Source of the DNA: an uncultured Clostridia bacterium
Lineage (GTDB): Bacteria > Bacillota > Clostridia > UBA1381
Direction: 5' to 3'
Length of the DNA: 64,000 nt
Assembly (NCBI GenBank): GCA_934462715.1
Contig: CAKSIJ010000012.1
Span: 1 to 64,000, forward strand
Shown: one piece after another, positions 16,998 to 24,800 of the stretch
How the letters are laid out: the number at the start of each line of letters is the position of its first letter
Position numbering within the stretch: position 1 is the stretch's first letter
Notes under the pieces: model-generated
Told to the model about the DNA's origin: nothing
Databases searched by the model: none
The model's input: the letters and a program-made list of their open reading frames with translations, nothing else
Made by a program: the position numbers and the translations under genes

Positions 16998-17531
16998 ATG
17001 ATTTATACAAACGGGTACAATTCGCCGCTCGGCACGATAACGATTGCCTGTGACGGAGAAGCACTAACCGGGCTTTGGTTCAACGGGCAAAGGCATTTCG
17101 GAAATATTTTGCCGGAGAGGACAGAGCAAAAGGAACACATTCTTTTTCAAGAAGCAAAGCGTTGGCTTGATACATATTTTTCGGGAAAAGAGCCGGATTT
17201 TCTTCCGCCGCTGCAGTATGATTCCACACCGTTCCGAAAAGCGGTCTGTGATATTATGCTGACTATTCCTTACGGAAAAACCATGACCTACGGCGAAATC
17301 GCATCTGAGATCGCAAAGCAAAGAGGTATTGAAAGAATGTCTGCGCAGGCTGTCGGCGGAGCTGTCGGTCACAATCCGATTTCTCTGATGATTCCGTGTC
17401 ACAGGGTAGTCGGCACAAGCGGCAGTCTGACCGGCTACGGCGGAGGAATTGAGAGAAAGGTTAAGCTTCTGGAGCTTGAAAAAACAAATATGAACGGATT
17501 TTTTGCCCCTAAAACGGGCACTGCACTGTGA
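16998..17531 (+). CDS. ogt: Methylated-DNA-[protein]-cysteine S-methyltransferase
   Basis: This suicide repair enzyme transfers the methyl group from O6-methylguanine in DNA to its own Cys. The active-site motif PCHRVVG lies near residue 132-138, preceded by the helix-turn-helix block PYGKTMTYGEIA and VGHNPISLM. The 177 residues are normal for the Ogt class without an Ada N-domain. It is followed 15 bases later by an HD-domain gene, likely in the same transcript. Confidence 0.93.
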   Translation: MIYTNGYNSPLGTITIACDGEALTGLWFNGQRHFGNILPERTEQKEHILFQEAKRWLDTYFSGKEPDFLPPLQYDSTPFRKAVCDIMLTIPYGKTMTYGEIASEIAKQRGIERMSAQAVGGAVGHNPISLMIPCHRVVGTSGSLTGYGGGIERKVKLLELEKTNMNGFFAPKTGTAL

Positions 17532-17546
17532 GAGGAGATATGATAT

Positions 17547-18038
17547 ATGATTATTTCATCTGCTATTGAAAAAATGACGGAGTTTTATAAGGGCAATCTG
17601 CATGATATTGAGCATTTTCTGAAAGTATGGGCATTTGCAAAGACTATCGGGGAACAGGAAAAGCTTGACGGGCACACACAACAGATTCTGGAGCTTACCG
17701 CCGTTATTCACGATATTGCGTGTCCGCTCTGCCGTGAAAAATACGGCAACACGAACGGTAAAAATCAGGAAATCGAAAGTCCGCCGCTGGTTGAGGAGTT
17801 TTTATCGGATTTAACGGTATCCGACACGGATAAAGAGCGTATTTCATGGCTTGCCGCACATCATCATACATATACAAATGTTGACGGACTTGACTATCAG
17901 ATTCTGCTTGAGGCGGATTTTCTTGTAAATGCCGGAGAAAGCGGATTTAAAAGGTCAGCAATCGAAGACGCAGCGAAAAACATATTTAAGACCGAAACCG
18001 GAATCCGTTTGCTGAAATCAATTTACCTGAGGGACTGA
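17547..18038 (+). CDS. HD-domain phosphohydrolase
   Basis: The 163-residue protein is an HD superfamily metal-dependent hydrolase. Visible metal ligands are H in DIEHF, the HD pair in VIHDIAC, the HHH of LAAHHHTYT and D of EADFLVN. Such single-domain proteins hydrolyse nucleotides or related phosphate esters; the substrate is unknown here. The ribosome-binding site is AGAGGAGATATGATAT. It is probably co-transcribed with ogt and ends at a terminator. Confidence 0.85.
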   Translation: MIISSAIEKMTEFYKGNLHDIEHFLKVWAFAKTIGEQEKLDGHTQQILELTAVIHDIACPLCREKYGNTNGKNQEIESPPLVEEFLSDLTVSDTDKERISWLAAHHHTYTNVDGLDYQILLEADFLVNAGESGFKRSAIEDAAKNIFKTETGIRLLKSIYLRD

Positions 18039-18116
18039 AACACTTTGCAAAATGACTGATAAACAGCCGCAGGACCGCGCAGCACGGTGATTTAAAGGCG
18101 TTTAAGGGTTATGAAG

Positions 18117-18146
18117 AAAAAATCAGAAACATTCTGATTTTTTTTG
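18117..18146 (+). terminator. Terminator after HD gene
   Basis: AAATCAGAA-ACA-TTCTGATTT is followed by TTTTT. Confidence 0.85.
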
Positions 18147-18196
18147 TGCAATAACGAGAAAAAATGTTAAATATCAACAATTTTGTTTTTTGACTA

Positions 18197-18225
18197 TTGA
18201 CATCATAATAAAATTGGTTCATAAT
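18197..18225 (+). promoter_or_regulatory. asnA promoter
   Basis: TTGACA and CATAAT are separated by 17 bases. The leader is only about 35 bases, too short for a T-box. Confidence 0.75.
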
Positions 18226-18264
18226 GTATTATGTGTATTTATGGCTTGGAAAGGAATAATTCAA

Positions 18265-19275
18265 ATGAAAAATCTTGTTTTACCAAAGGATTATAAAAGT
18301 GCATTATCGCTCAGAGAAACACAGATTGCGATAAAGCTTATAAAGGATACGTTTCAGAAAAAGCTGTCGGAGGCTCTGAACCTCGACAGAATCACAGCGC
18401 CGATTATCGTGACATCGGGCAGCGGTATAAACGACGACCTGAACGGTGTGGAAAGAAAGGTAACCTTTACCGTTAAGGAAATGAACGGCGGAGAATGTGA
18501 GGTTGTTCAATCGCTTGCAAAGTGGAAAAGAATGGCGCTTTACCGTTACGGTTATGAGCCGGACAGCGGAATATATACCGATATGAACGCTATAAGACGT
18601 GACGATGATATGGATAATCTTCATTCCATATTTGTCGATCAGTGGGATTGGGAAAGAATCATAACAAGAGAAGAAAGAAATACCGAATTTTTAAAGTCTG
18701 TAGTTAAAAAAATCGCTTCATGCGTTGCACGGACGCTTGAAATTGTTAAAAAAGATTTTCCGTCAGTTTCCGTCAATATCAGCGATGATGTTACCTTTGT
18801 GACTACTCAGGAGCTGGAAGATATGTATCCGGAGCTTTCTCCGAAGGAAAGAGAAAATGCGTTTGTAAAAGAGCATCCGACAACGTTTTTGATGCAGATA
18901 GGCGGAAAGCTTAAAAGCGGAATCAAGCATGACGGCAGAGCGGCAGATTATGATGATTGGTCGCTTAACGGTGATTTGCTTTTTTGGAACGATGTACTCG
19001 GCTGTGCTTTTGAGATAAGTTCGATGGGTATAAGAGTTGACGCAAAATCTCTTGACGAGCAGCTTAAAATTTGCGGTAACGAAGAGAGAAGAAAATATAA
19101 ATATCACAGCATGATATTAAATAATGAGCTGCCGCTGACTATCGGCGGAGGAATCGGACAATCGAGAATGTGTATGTTGCTTTTGGGCAAGGCGCATATT
19201 GGTGAAGTCCAGGTTTCGGTATGGTCTGACGAAATGATCAATACCTGCTCGGAGCATGGCATAACACTGCTGTAA
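18265..19275 (+). CDS. asnA: Aspartate-ammonia ligase
   Basis: AsnA makes asparagine from aspartate, ammonia and ATP and is structurally a class II aminoacyl-tRNA-synthetase catalytic core. The 336 residues match the family. Blocks seen are LRETQIAIKLIKDTFQ, RITAPIIVTSGSGINDDLNG, DMNAIRRDDD, FVDQWDWERII and the C-terminal GGGIGQSRMCMLLLG. The start ATG follows GGAAAGGAATAATTCAA; the open frame continues upstream to 18190 without a site. It is monocistronic between its own promoter and terminator. Confidence 0.95.
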   Translation: MKNLVLPKDYKSALSLRETQIAIKLIKDTFQKKLSEALNLDRITAPIIVTSGSGINDDLNGVERKVTFTVKEMNGGECEVVQSLAKWKRMALYRYGYEPDSGIYTDMNAIRRDDDMDNLHSIFVDQWDWERIITREERNTEFLKSVVKKIASCVARTLEIVKKDFPSVSVNISDDVTFVTTQELEDMYPELSPKERENAFVKEHPTTFLMQIGGKLKSGIKHDGRAADYDDWSLNGDLLFWNDVLGCAFEISSMGIRVDAKSLDEQLKICGNEERRKYKYHSMILNNELPLTIGGGIGQSRMCMLLLGKAHIGEVQVSVWSDEMINTCSEHGITLL

Positions 19276-19283
19276 TCAAATCG

Positions 19284-19317
19284 GTCCTCTTGCGCCTTTC
19301 GGCGTAGGAGGACTTTT
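19284..19317 (+). terminator. asnA terminator
   Basis: GTCCTC(TTGCGCC)TTTC(GGCGTA)GGAGGAC forms a long hairpin followed by TTTT. Confidence 0.85.
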
Positions 19318-19354
19318 AACAAATGTAACAAAATTTTCGGAAATGATAAATTTT

Positions 19355-19381
19355 TTGTTGCTATTTTAAAAATAGTATGAT
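19355..19381 (+). promoter_or_regulatory. Tentative rnf operon promoter
   Basis: TATGAT at 19376-19381 has only weak -35 candidates (TTGTTG with a short 15-base spacer). It is followed by a strong leader hairpin. Confidence 0.35.
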
Positions 19382-19404
19382 AAACTAAAATTCAGTAAAG
19401 AAAA

Positions 19405-19495
19405 AGCCCGGCAGTAAAAATATTCCGGGCTCAGCATATATTTAGGTAGCTGATATGTGAATTTAGCCGTACATGACGGCGGAACGGAGGAATAT
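19405..19495 (+). other. rnfC leader with hairpins
   Basis: AGCCCGG (19405-19411) pairs with CCGGGCT (19425-19431) without a following T-run. Further down, GCCGT-acatg-ACGGC (19466-19480) touches the ribosome-binding site GGAACGGAGG. Confidence 0.5.
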
Positions 19496-19496
19496 A

Positions 19497-20819
19497 ATGT
19501 TAAAAACATTCAAAGGCGGACTTCATATAGATGACTGCAAAACGTCAACAAATAAAATTCCGATAAGAGTAATCGACGGCGGAAAAGTACACGTTTTTCC
19601 GCTTCAGCAGCACATAGGCGCACCTCTTGAGCCTACAGTGGCAAAGGGGGACAGCGTAAAGGTCGGCGACGTTATTGCCGATAACAAAAACGCATTTTTG
19701 ACCGTGCCGCTGCACTCTTCGGTTTCCGGCACCGTAACGGCGGTAGAACCAAGACTTTCGCCATCCGGCGCAAAGGTCACGTCAATAGTAATAGAAAATG
19801 ACGGTCTTTATGAATTGTCGGAAAAGGTCTGTCCCAAGAATCCCGACAAAATGAGTCCTCAGGAGATAATTGCGGTTATAAGGGACGCCGGAATTGTCGG
19901 AATGGGCGGCGCGGGATTTCCCACTCATGTAAAGCTGTCACCGCCGAAAGATAAGAAAATAGCTCATGTGATCGTAAACGGTGCGGAATGTGAACCGTAT
20001 CTAACCTCCGACCACAGAAGAATGTTGGAATCTCCGGGCGATATCATAGACGGCTTGAAAATTGCAATGAAAGCCCTCGGTCTGACCGAGGGGTATATCG
20101 GAATAGAAGTAAATAAACCGGACGCAATAGAAATGATGAAAAAAACAGCCGAAAAAGAGGGGAACATACACATAGTACCGCTTAAAACAAAATATCCTCA
20201 GGGTGCGGAAAAACAGCTTATTTATGCGGTAACAAAAAGACAGGTACCCTCCGGCGGACTTCCGGCGGACGCAGGCGCGGTTGTAATCAATATCGATACC
20301 GCAGCGCAGATTTCAATGGCATTCAGAACCGGAATACCGCTGATTGACAGAATAGTAACGCTGTCGGGTGACTGTATGGCGAATCAGTGTAATTTGCAGG
20401 TTCGCTGCGGTATGATGTTTGACGAGGTAATAGCGGCGGCAGGCGGCTTGCAGGGTGAGATGAAAAAGCTTTTAATGGGCGGCCCCATGATGGGCATTGC
20501 ACAGTATACAACCGAAGTGCCTGTTATTAAAACAACCTCTGCAATACTTGCTTTGAGCAAGGCTGAGGTCGGATATGACGCTGATTCGCCTTGTATAAGA
20601 TGCGGAAAATGCGTTGATCACTGCCCGATGCACCTTATGCCGCTTGTGCTTAACAAGGTAATCGACAGGGGAGATCTTGAAGCGGCTGAAAAGAACAACG
20701 TTATGGATTGCATAGAATGTGGTATCTGCTCGTATTTATGCCCCGGAAAAAAGAGTCCACTGAACAATATCAGACTTGCAAAACAGCAGATAAACGAAAA
20801 CAGAAGAAAAAACAAATAA
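19497..20819 (+). CDS. rnfC: Rnf electron transport complex subunit C
   Basis: RnfC is the peripheral, NADH-oxidising subunit of the ferredoxin:NAD+ oxidoreductase that pumps Na+ or H+. The N-terminus is a barrel-sandwich (biotinyl-like) domain with GGLHIDDCK and HIGAPLEPTVAKGDSV. The middle is the FMN/NADH-binding Complex1_51K-like domain with GIVGMGGAGFPTHVKL and GAECEPYLTSDHR. Two 4Fe-4S motifs are CIRCGKCVDHCP and CIECGICSYLCP. The 440 residues are typical for Firmicutes. ATG 19497 follows CGGAACGGAGG. It is the first gene of rnfCDGEAB. Confidence 0.96.
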   Translation: MLKTFKGGLHIDDCKTSTNKIPIRVIDGGKVHVFPLQQHIGAPLEPTVAKGDSVKVGDVIADNKNAFLTVPLHSSVSGTVTAVEPRLSPSGAKVTSIVIENDGLYELSEKVCPKNPDKMSPQEIIAVIRDAGIVGMGGAGFPTHVKLSPPKDKKIAHVIVNGAECEPYLTSDHRRMLESPGDIIDGLKIAMKALGLTEGYIGIEVNKPDAIEMMKKTAEKEGNIHIVPLKTKYPQGAEKQLIYAVTKRQVPSGGLPADAGAVVINIDTAAQISMAFRTGIPLIDRIVTLSGDCMANQCNLQVRCGMMFDEVIAAAGGLQGEMKKLLMGGPMMGIAQYTTEVPVIKTTSAILALSKAEVGYDADSPCIRCGKCVDHCPMHLMPLVLNKVIDRGDLEAAEKNNVMDCIECGICSYLCPGKKSPLNNIRLAKQQINENRRKNK

Positions 20820-20862
20820 AGCTTTGGATTTTGATATATTAAAGAAAGGGTTGGAAATAACC

Positions 20863-21831
20863 ATGGATAATAAACTCATTGTTTCCTTGTCGCCGCATAT
20901 TCACACAAAGGAATCGATTTCCGATATAATGCTTGACGTAATCATTGCGCTGATTCCTGCTTCCTGTATGGGGGTGTACTGCTACGGAATGAGAGCCGCA
21001 GTTGTAATACTTACAGCAATTGCCGCGTCGATACTGAGCGAATATGCATACGAAAAATTGATGAAAAAACCGATTACAACAGGGGATTTGTCGGCAATGG
21101 TCACAGGACTTCTTCTGGGACTGAATCTCCCGGTTTCGATACCTCTTTGGATGGTGGTAATCGGAAGTGCGTTTGCGATAATCATAGTAAAACAGCTCTA
21201 CGGGGGACTGGGCAAAAATTACCTGAACCCTGCGCTTGCGGCAAGATGCTTTATGTTAGCCGCATGGGCAGGCGCAATGACGGTATTCTCCGAACCATTA
21301 ATGAGCGCACAGGCGGCAGACGCGGTTTCCGCCGCAACTCCGCTTGCAGTTATGAAAGGTACTTCTGCCGGAACACTGCCGTCATATTTTAAAGCCTTTA
21401 TCGGATTTATTCCAGGCTCTATAGGAGAAACGTCTGCGGCAATGCTTTTGATAGGCGGTGCATACCTTCTGATAAAGAGAGTGATAAACTGGAAAATACC
21501 GGTTACATACATAGCCGTATTTGCAGTTCTGACATTCCTTTTCGGCAAAAACACTACAGAGCTGACACAGGGGGGATATACTCTTATGCAGCTTTTGTGC
21601 GGAGGTCTTATGCTCGGCGCATTCTTTATGGCGACCGATTACACAACTACCCCGATCACTCCGAGGGGACAGCTTATATTCGGAATCGGCTGCGGTGTGC
21701 TTACCTTTGTTATCAGACAGTTCGGCGGCTATCCTGAGGGAGTTTCATTCTCTATCCTTTTGATGAACATATCAACGCCGCTGATAGATAAGTACACAGC
21801 GCCGAAAAAATTCGGTGCAAGAAAAGCGTAA
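20863..21831 (+). CDS. rnfD: Rnf complex subunit D
   Basis: RnfD is an integral membrane subunit with covalently bound FMN. The 322 residues contain about nine hydrophobic segments. The FMN attachment site is the Thr in the segment VSAATPLAVMK, the S/TxAT motif of RnfD and NqrB. Other family blocks are SPHIHTKESI, GLGKNYLNPALAARCFM and TDYTTTPITPRGQ. I chose ATG 20863 because AAAGGGTTGGAAATAACC precedes it and SPHIH lies close to the start, as in the family. The frame is open from 20824. Confidence 0.95.
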   Translation: MDNKLIVSLSPHIHTKESISDIMLDVIIALIPASCMGVYCYGMRAAVVILTAIAASILSEYAYEKLMKKPITTGDLSAMVTGLLLGLNLPVSIPLWMVVIGSAFAIIIVKQLYGGLGKNYLNPALAARCFMLAAWAGAMTVFSEPLMSAQAADAVSAATPLAVMKGTSAGTLPSYFKAFIGFIPGSIGETSAAMLLIGGAYLLIKRVINWKIPVTYIAVFAVLTFLFGKNTTELTQGGYTLMQLLCGGLMLGAFFMATDYTTTPITPRGQLIFGIGCGVLTFVIRQFGGYPEGVSFSILLMNISTPLIDKYTAPKKFGARKA

Positions 21832-21849
21832 GGAAACGGAGGCTTGAAC

Positions 21850-22461
21850 ATGATTAAGAAAGAAGATATAAAAGGTATTGTAAAGGTTGGTCTGATTCTT
21901 TTTGCAATCACTGCAATTTCTGCTTTGATACTGGCGGTTGTAAATAATGTGACAGCACCTGTTATTGCCGCAAACAATGCAAAAAAGCAAGCTGAAGCGA
22001 TGCAAAAGGTAATTCCCGGGGCTGCCGGATTTTCAGATGAAAACCTTGCCATGAAATTTCTTTTAAGCAGTGACGACTCTGCCTGCAAGCTGAGTAATAT
22101 ATCACAGATATTCGAAGCAAAGGATTCTAACGGAAATACAGCAGGTTATGCAGTAATGGTTAATCCCAACGGCTACGGAGGAATAATTTCAATGGTTGTC
22201 GGAGTGTCTGAGGACGGGACTGTTACTGGGGTTGATATAATATCGCAGTCAGAAACTGCGGGACTCGGCGCAAGATGCACGGAGGACGGTTTTAAAGCGC
22301 AGTTTACGGGAAAGAAAGCAAATATAACCGTTGCAAAGGGCGGAAACGGGGATGAAAATTCAATTGACGCAATATCGAGTGCGACAATTACATCAAAGGC
22401 GGTTACATCGGGAGTCAATGCGGCGATCAATGCGGTTGAACAGCTTGCGGAGGTGAAATGA
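21850..22461 (+). CDS. rnfG: Rnf complex subunit G
   Basis: RnfG is anchored by one N-terminal membrane helix (about 12-34) and exposes a domain outside that carries covalent FMN. The flavinylation motif is SISSATITSKAV-like (ISSATITS near residue 175), matching S-[GS]-A-T-x-[ST]-S. The segment ETAGLGARCTEDGFKAQF is a further family block. The 203 residues are normal. The start follows CGGAGG, and the stop of rnfG nearly abuts rnfE. Confidence 0.95.
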   Translation: MIKKEDIKGIVKVGLILFAITAISALILAVVNNVTAPVIAANNAKKQAEAMQKVIPGAAGFSDENLAMKFLLSSDDSACKLSNISQIFEAKDSNGNTAGYAVMVNPNGYGGIISMVVGVSEDGTVTGVDIISQSETAGLGARCTEDGFKAQFTGKKANITVAKGGNGDENSIDAISSATITSKAVTSGVNAAINAVEQLAEVK

Positions 22462-22465
22462 TATT

Positions 22466-23068
22466 ATGAGCAAATATACTAAAATAATCAAAAACGGTAT
22501 TATTACCGAAAATCCCACATTCGTGCAGCTTTTGGGTATGTGTCCGACTCTCGCCGTTACGACAAGCGTTAAAAACGGTATCGGCATGGGTCTGTCGGCA
22601 ACGGCAGTGCTTATTGCGTCAAATGCAATAATTTCGCTTTTGAGAAAGGTTATTCCCGAAAAGGTAAGAATTGCGGCATACATTGTAATTATCGCAACTT
22701 TCGTAACGATAATAGATATGCTTTTGAACGCATACTTACCGTCGCTTGCATCTCAGCTCGGTATTTTTATACCGCTAATAGTCGTTAACTGTATAATTCT
22801 TGCAAGAGCGGAAGCGTTCGCTTCAAAAAATTCGGTTGGAAAGTCTGCACTTGACGGTCTTGGCATAGGACTCGGATTCACCGCTGCTCTGACGGTAATA
22901 TCGGCAGTACGCGAATTTTTGGGAGCCGGAACAATCTTTGATATTCCGGTTTACGGAAAGATAATAACTCCGCCGTCAATAATCACAATGGCACCGGGAG
23001 GGTTTATAGTTCTCGGCTGTCTGATTGCACTTGTAAATTATATAGTATCAAAAAAGAAAAAACAATAG
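22466..23068 (+). CDS. rnfE: Rnf complex subunit E
   Basis: RnfE is an integral membrane subunit of about six helices that, with RnfA, forms the pseudo-symmetric core binding an intramembrane iron-sulfur cluster. Family blocks are NGIITENPTFVQLLGMCPTL, with the conserved Cys, and IPLIVVNCIILARAEAFA, with the second Cys. The 200 residues are normal. The ribosome-binding site GGAGGTG lies within the end of rnfG. Confidence 0.95.
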   Translation: MSKYTKIIKNGIITENPTFVQLLGMCPTLAVTTSVKNGIGMGLSATAVLIASNAIISLLRKVIPEKVRIAAYIVIIATFVTIIDMLLNAYLPSLASQLGIFIPLIVVNCIILARAEAFASKNSVGKSALDGLGIGLGFTAALTVISAVREFLGAGTIFDIPVYGKIITPPSIITMAPGGFIVLGCLIALVNYIVSKKKKQ

Positions 23069-23092
23069 GATAGCAGAAAGGAATGACTGAAA

Positions 23093-23662
23093 ATGAATTA
23101 TATTTCTATTATAATTGCGGCACTGTTCACGCAGAACTTTGTAATGGTTAAATTTTTGGGCTGCTGTCCGTTTCTGGGAGTATCAAAAAAGCTTGATACC
23201 GCAGTCGGAATGGGAATGGCGGTTACTTTCGTTATGGCGGTTGCTTCGGCTATCACTTATGCGGTTAATCTGATTCTCGGCGATACTTTCGGATATTTGC
23301 AGACAATTGTGTTTATATTGATAATTGCCGGTTTGGTACAGTTTGTCGAAATGTTTATGAAAAAATCAATGCCGTCGCTGTATACGGCACTCGGAATATA
23401 TCTTCCTCTGATTACTACGAACTGTGCGGTTTTGGGAGCGGCTCTTTTAAACGTGCAGAATGGATATAACTTCATAGAATCCGTGCTTTTCGGTGCATTT
23501 GCCGGTCTTGGCTTTACATTGGCGATAGTTATTTTTTCGGGAATCAGAGAAAACATGGATGAAAGAGATATACCGGAAAGCTTCAGAGGCTTTCCGATAG
23601 CGCTCGTTACTGCCGGACTGATGGCAATGGCATTTATGGGATTTTCCGGTTTTCAGATTTGA
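23093..23662 (+). CDS. rnfA: Rnf complex subunit A
   Basis: RnfA is the second core membrane subunit, homologous to RnfE and inverted relative to it. Conserved Cys residues lie in TQNFVMVKFLGCCPFLGVSKK and LPLITTNCAVLGAAL. The 189 residues contain six membrane segments. It is followed, unusually, by a structured repeat before rnfB. Confidence 0.95.
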   Translation: MNYISIIIAALFTQNFVMVKFLGCCPFLGVSKKLDTAVGMGMAVTFVMAVASAITYAVNLILGDTFGYLQTIVFILIIAGLVQFVEMFMKKSMPSLYTALGIYLPLITTNCAVLGAALLNVQNGYNFIESVLFGAFAGLGFTLAIVIFSGIRENMDERDIPESFRGFPIALVTAGLMAMAFMGFSGFQI

Positions 23663-23709
23663 CGGCTGAGAAATCTGAAAATATATGAAAATTAAGAATG
23701 GAGGAGTAT

Positions 23710-23815
23710 AAGTCTGAAGAAAATCACCCATAGCGCTACTTTTTGCTCGTGGCGGTACCATCGTACAGCGCCACTCGCTGCAAAGCGGCACTTTGTGCGA
23801 TTTTCTTTCAGACTT
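23710..23815 (+). repeat. Structured element B, copy 1 (rnfA-rnfB)
   Basis: Near-perfect terminal inverted repeats bound the element: AAGTCTGAAGAAAATC (23710-23725) and GATTTTCTTTCAGACTT (23799-23815). Inside, GTGGCG pairs with CGCCAC around the GTAC-CATC-GTAC hairpin (23749-23774), and GCTG-CAAAG-CGGC forms another. The same blocks, CCCATAGC, CTACTTTTTGCTCG, GTACCATCGTACAGC and CTGCAAAGC, recur at 47104-47282. A Shine-Dalgarno-like GGAGGAGTATAA sits just before it, cut off from any start codon. Confidence 0.75.
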
Positions 23816-23822
23816 AAGGTTT

Positions 23823-23843
23823 GTGCCTTACGGCACGGAAAGG
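23823..23843 (+). promoter_or_regulatory. Hairpin-RBS module of rnfB
   Basis: GTGCC-TTAC-GGCAC is followed directly by GGAAAGG. The same module precedes the second feoA, and a shorter form precedes feoB. Confidence 0.6.
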
Positions 23844-23856
23844 AATGGGTATAATA

Positions 23857-24648
23857 ATGACAGATATTATATATGCGGTTGCGATAGTCGGCATAATCGG
23901 CTTGATTTTCGGCTTGCTGTTATCCTTTGCTTCGGTAATATTCAAAGTGGAAACCGATGAGAGAGAAACGAAAATAACCGAAGTGCTTCCCGGTGCGAAC
24001 TGCGGCGGCTGCGGCTATGCCGGCTGCTCAGCTTATGCTGCCGCTGTTGTTTCGGGCAGTGCACCCGTCAATGCGTGCAGCGTCGGAAAGGACGCAGTTG
24101 CCGCAAAAATAGCGGAAATAATGGGAGTTAAGGCTGAAAAATCAGAGCCTATGACAGCAAGAGTGTTGTGTGCCGGCGACTGTGAAAATGCGCCCGATAA
24201 GTTTTTATATATGGGAAACGAGGATTGCCGTACGGCTGCAAGACTTTCCGGAGGTCAAAAAGCCTGTCCGAACGGATGTCTCGGCTTCGGCAGCTGCGTT
24301 AAGGTTTGTAAATTCGGGGCAATCAGCGTAATTAACGGAATTGCAAGGGTTGATGAGGAAAAGTGTACCGCCTGCGGTGCTTGTGTAAAGACCTGTCCGA
24401 AGCATATTATTGAATTGATTCCGCAAAAAAGTAAATACTATGTACAATGCAAAAACACCGAAAAGGGAGCACAGACAATTAAAAACTGCAAGCTTGGCTG
24501 TATCGGCTGTAAAAAATGCGAAAATGTTTGTCCGGCAGAAGCGGTTAAGGTTACGGATAACCTTGCGGCAATCGATTATTCAAAATGTATAAGCTGCGGC
24601 AGCTGTACGGAGGTATGTCCGAGAAAAATTATTGCGGCTGAGGTATGA
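23857..24648 (+). CDS. rnfB: Rnf complex subunit B
   Basis: RnfB is the polyferredoxin that takes electrons from reduced ferredoxin. One N-terminal membrane helix (about 3-27) is followed by the Fe-S domain GANCGGCGYAGCSAYA. Two pairs of 4Fe-4S motifs follow: CLGFGSCVKVC, CTACGACVKTCP, CIGCKKCENVCP and CISCGSCTEVCP. The 263 residues fit the clostridial form. ATG 23857 is set by the hairpin plus GGAAAGGAATGG; the frame is open to 23821 but runs through that module. It ends the rnf operon. Confidence 0.95.
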   Translation: MTDIIYAVAIVGIIGLIFGLLLSFASVIFKVETDERETKITEVLPGANCGGCGYAGCSAYAAAVVSGSAPVNACSVGKDAVAAKIAEIMGVKAEKSEPMTARVLCAGDCENAPDKFLYMGNEDCRTAARLSGGQKACPNGCLGFGSCVKVCKFGAISVINGIARVDEEKCTACGACVKTCPKHIIELIPQKSKYYVQCKNTEKGAQTIKNCKLGCIGCKKCENVCPAEAVKVTDNLAAIDYSKCISCGSCTEVCPRKIIAAEV

Positions 24649-24715
24649 TTTATTGCTTTAAATTTACGATTGTCTGAATAATTTGTAAAATTGCTTAATA
24701 TATACTCTAAGACAG

Positions 24716-24744
24716 TTGACAATTTTGCAATTGTGTGATATTCT
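24716..24744 (+). promoter_or_regulatory. ftsH promoter
   Basis: TTGACA and TATTCT are separated by 17 bases, about 57 bases before the start. Confidence 0.7.
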
Positions 24745-24800
24745 TACAACAGTTAAAGATTAACAATTTACATGAATAAATAAAACACAGGAGTGCAGCT

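Noticed and set aside
18039..18264. T-box leader for asnA
   Set aside because: The promoter lies about 40 bases before the start and no T-box sequence or specifier stem is visible; the upstream hairpin is the terminator of the HD gene.
23821..23856. In-frame N-terminal extension of RnfB and of the second FeoA (peptide CLTARKGM in both)
   Set aside because: The shared peptide is the translation of the conserved hairpin and ribosome-binding module, not protein conservation.
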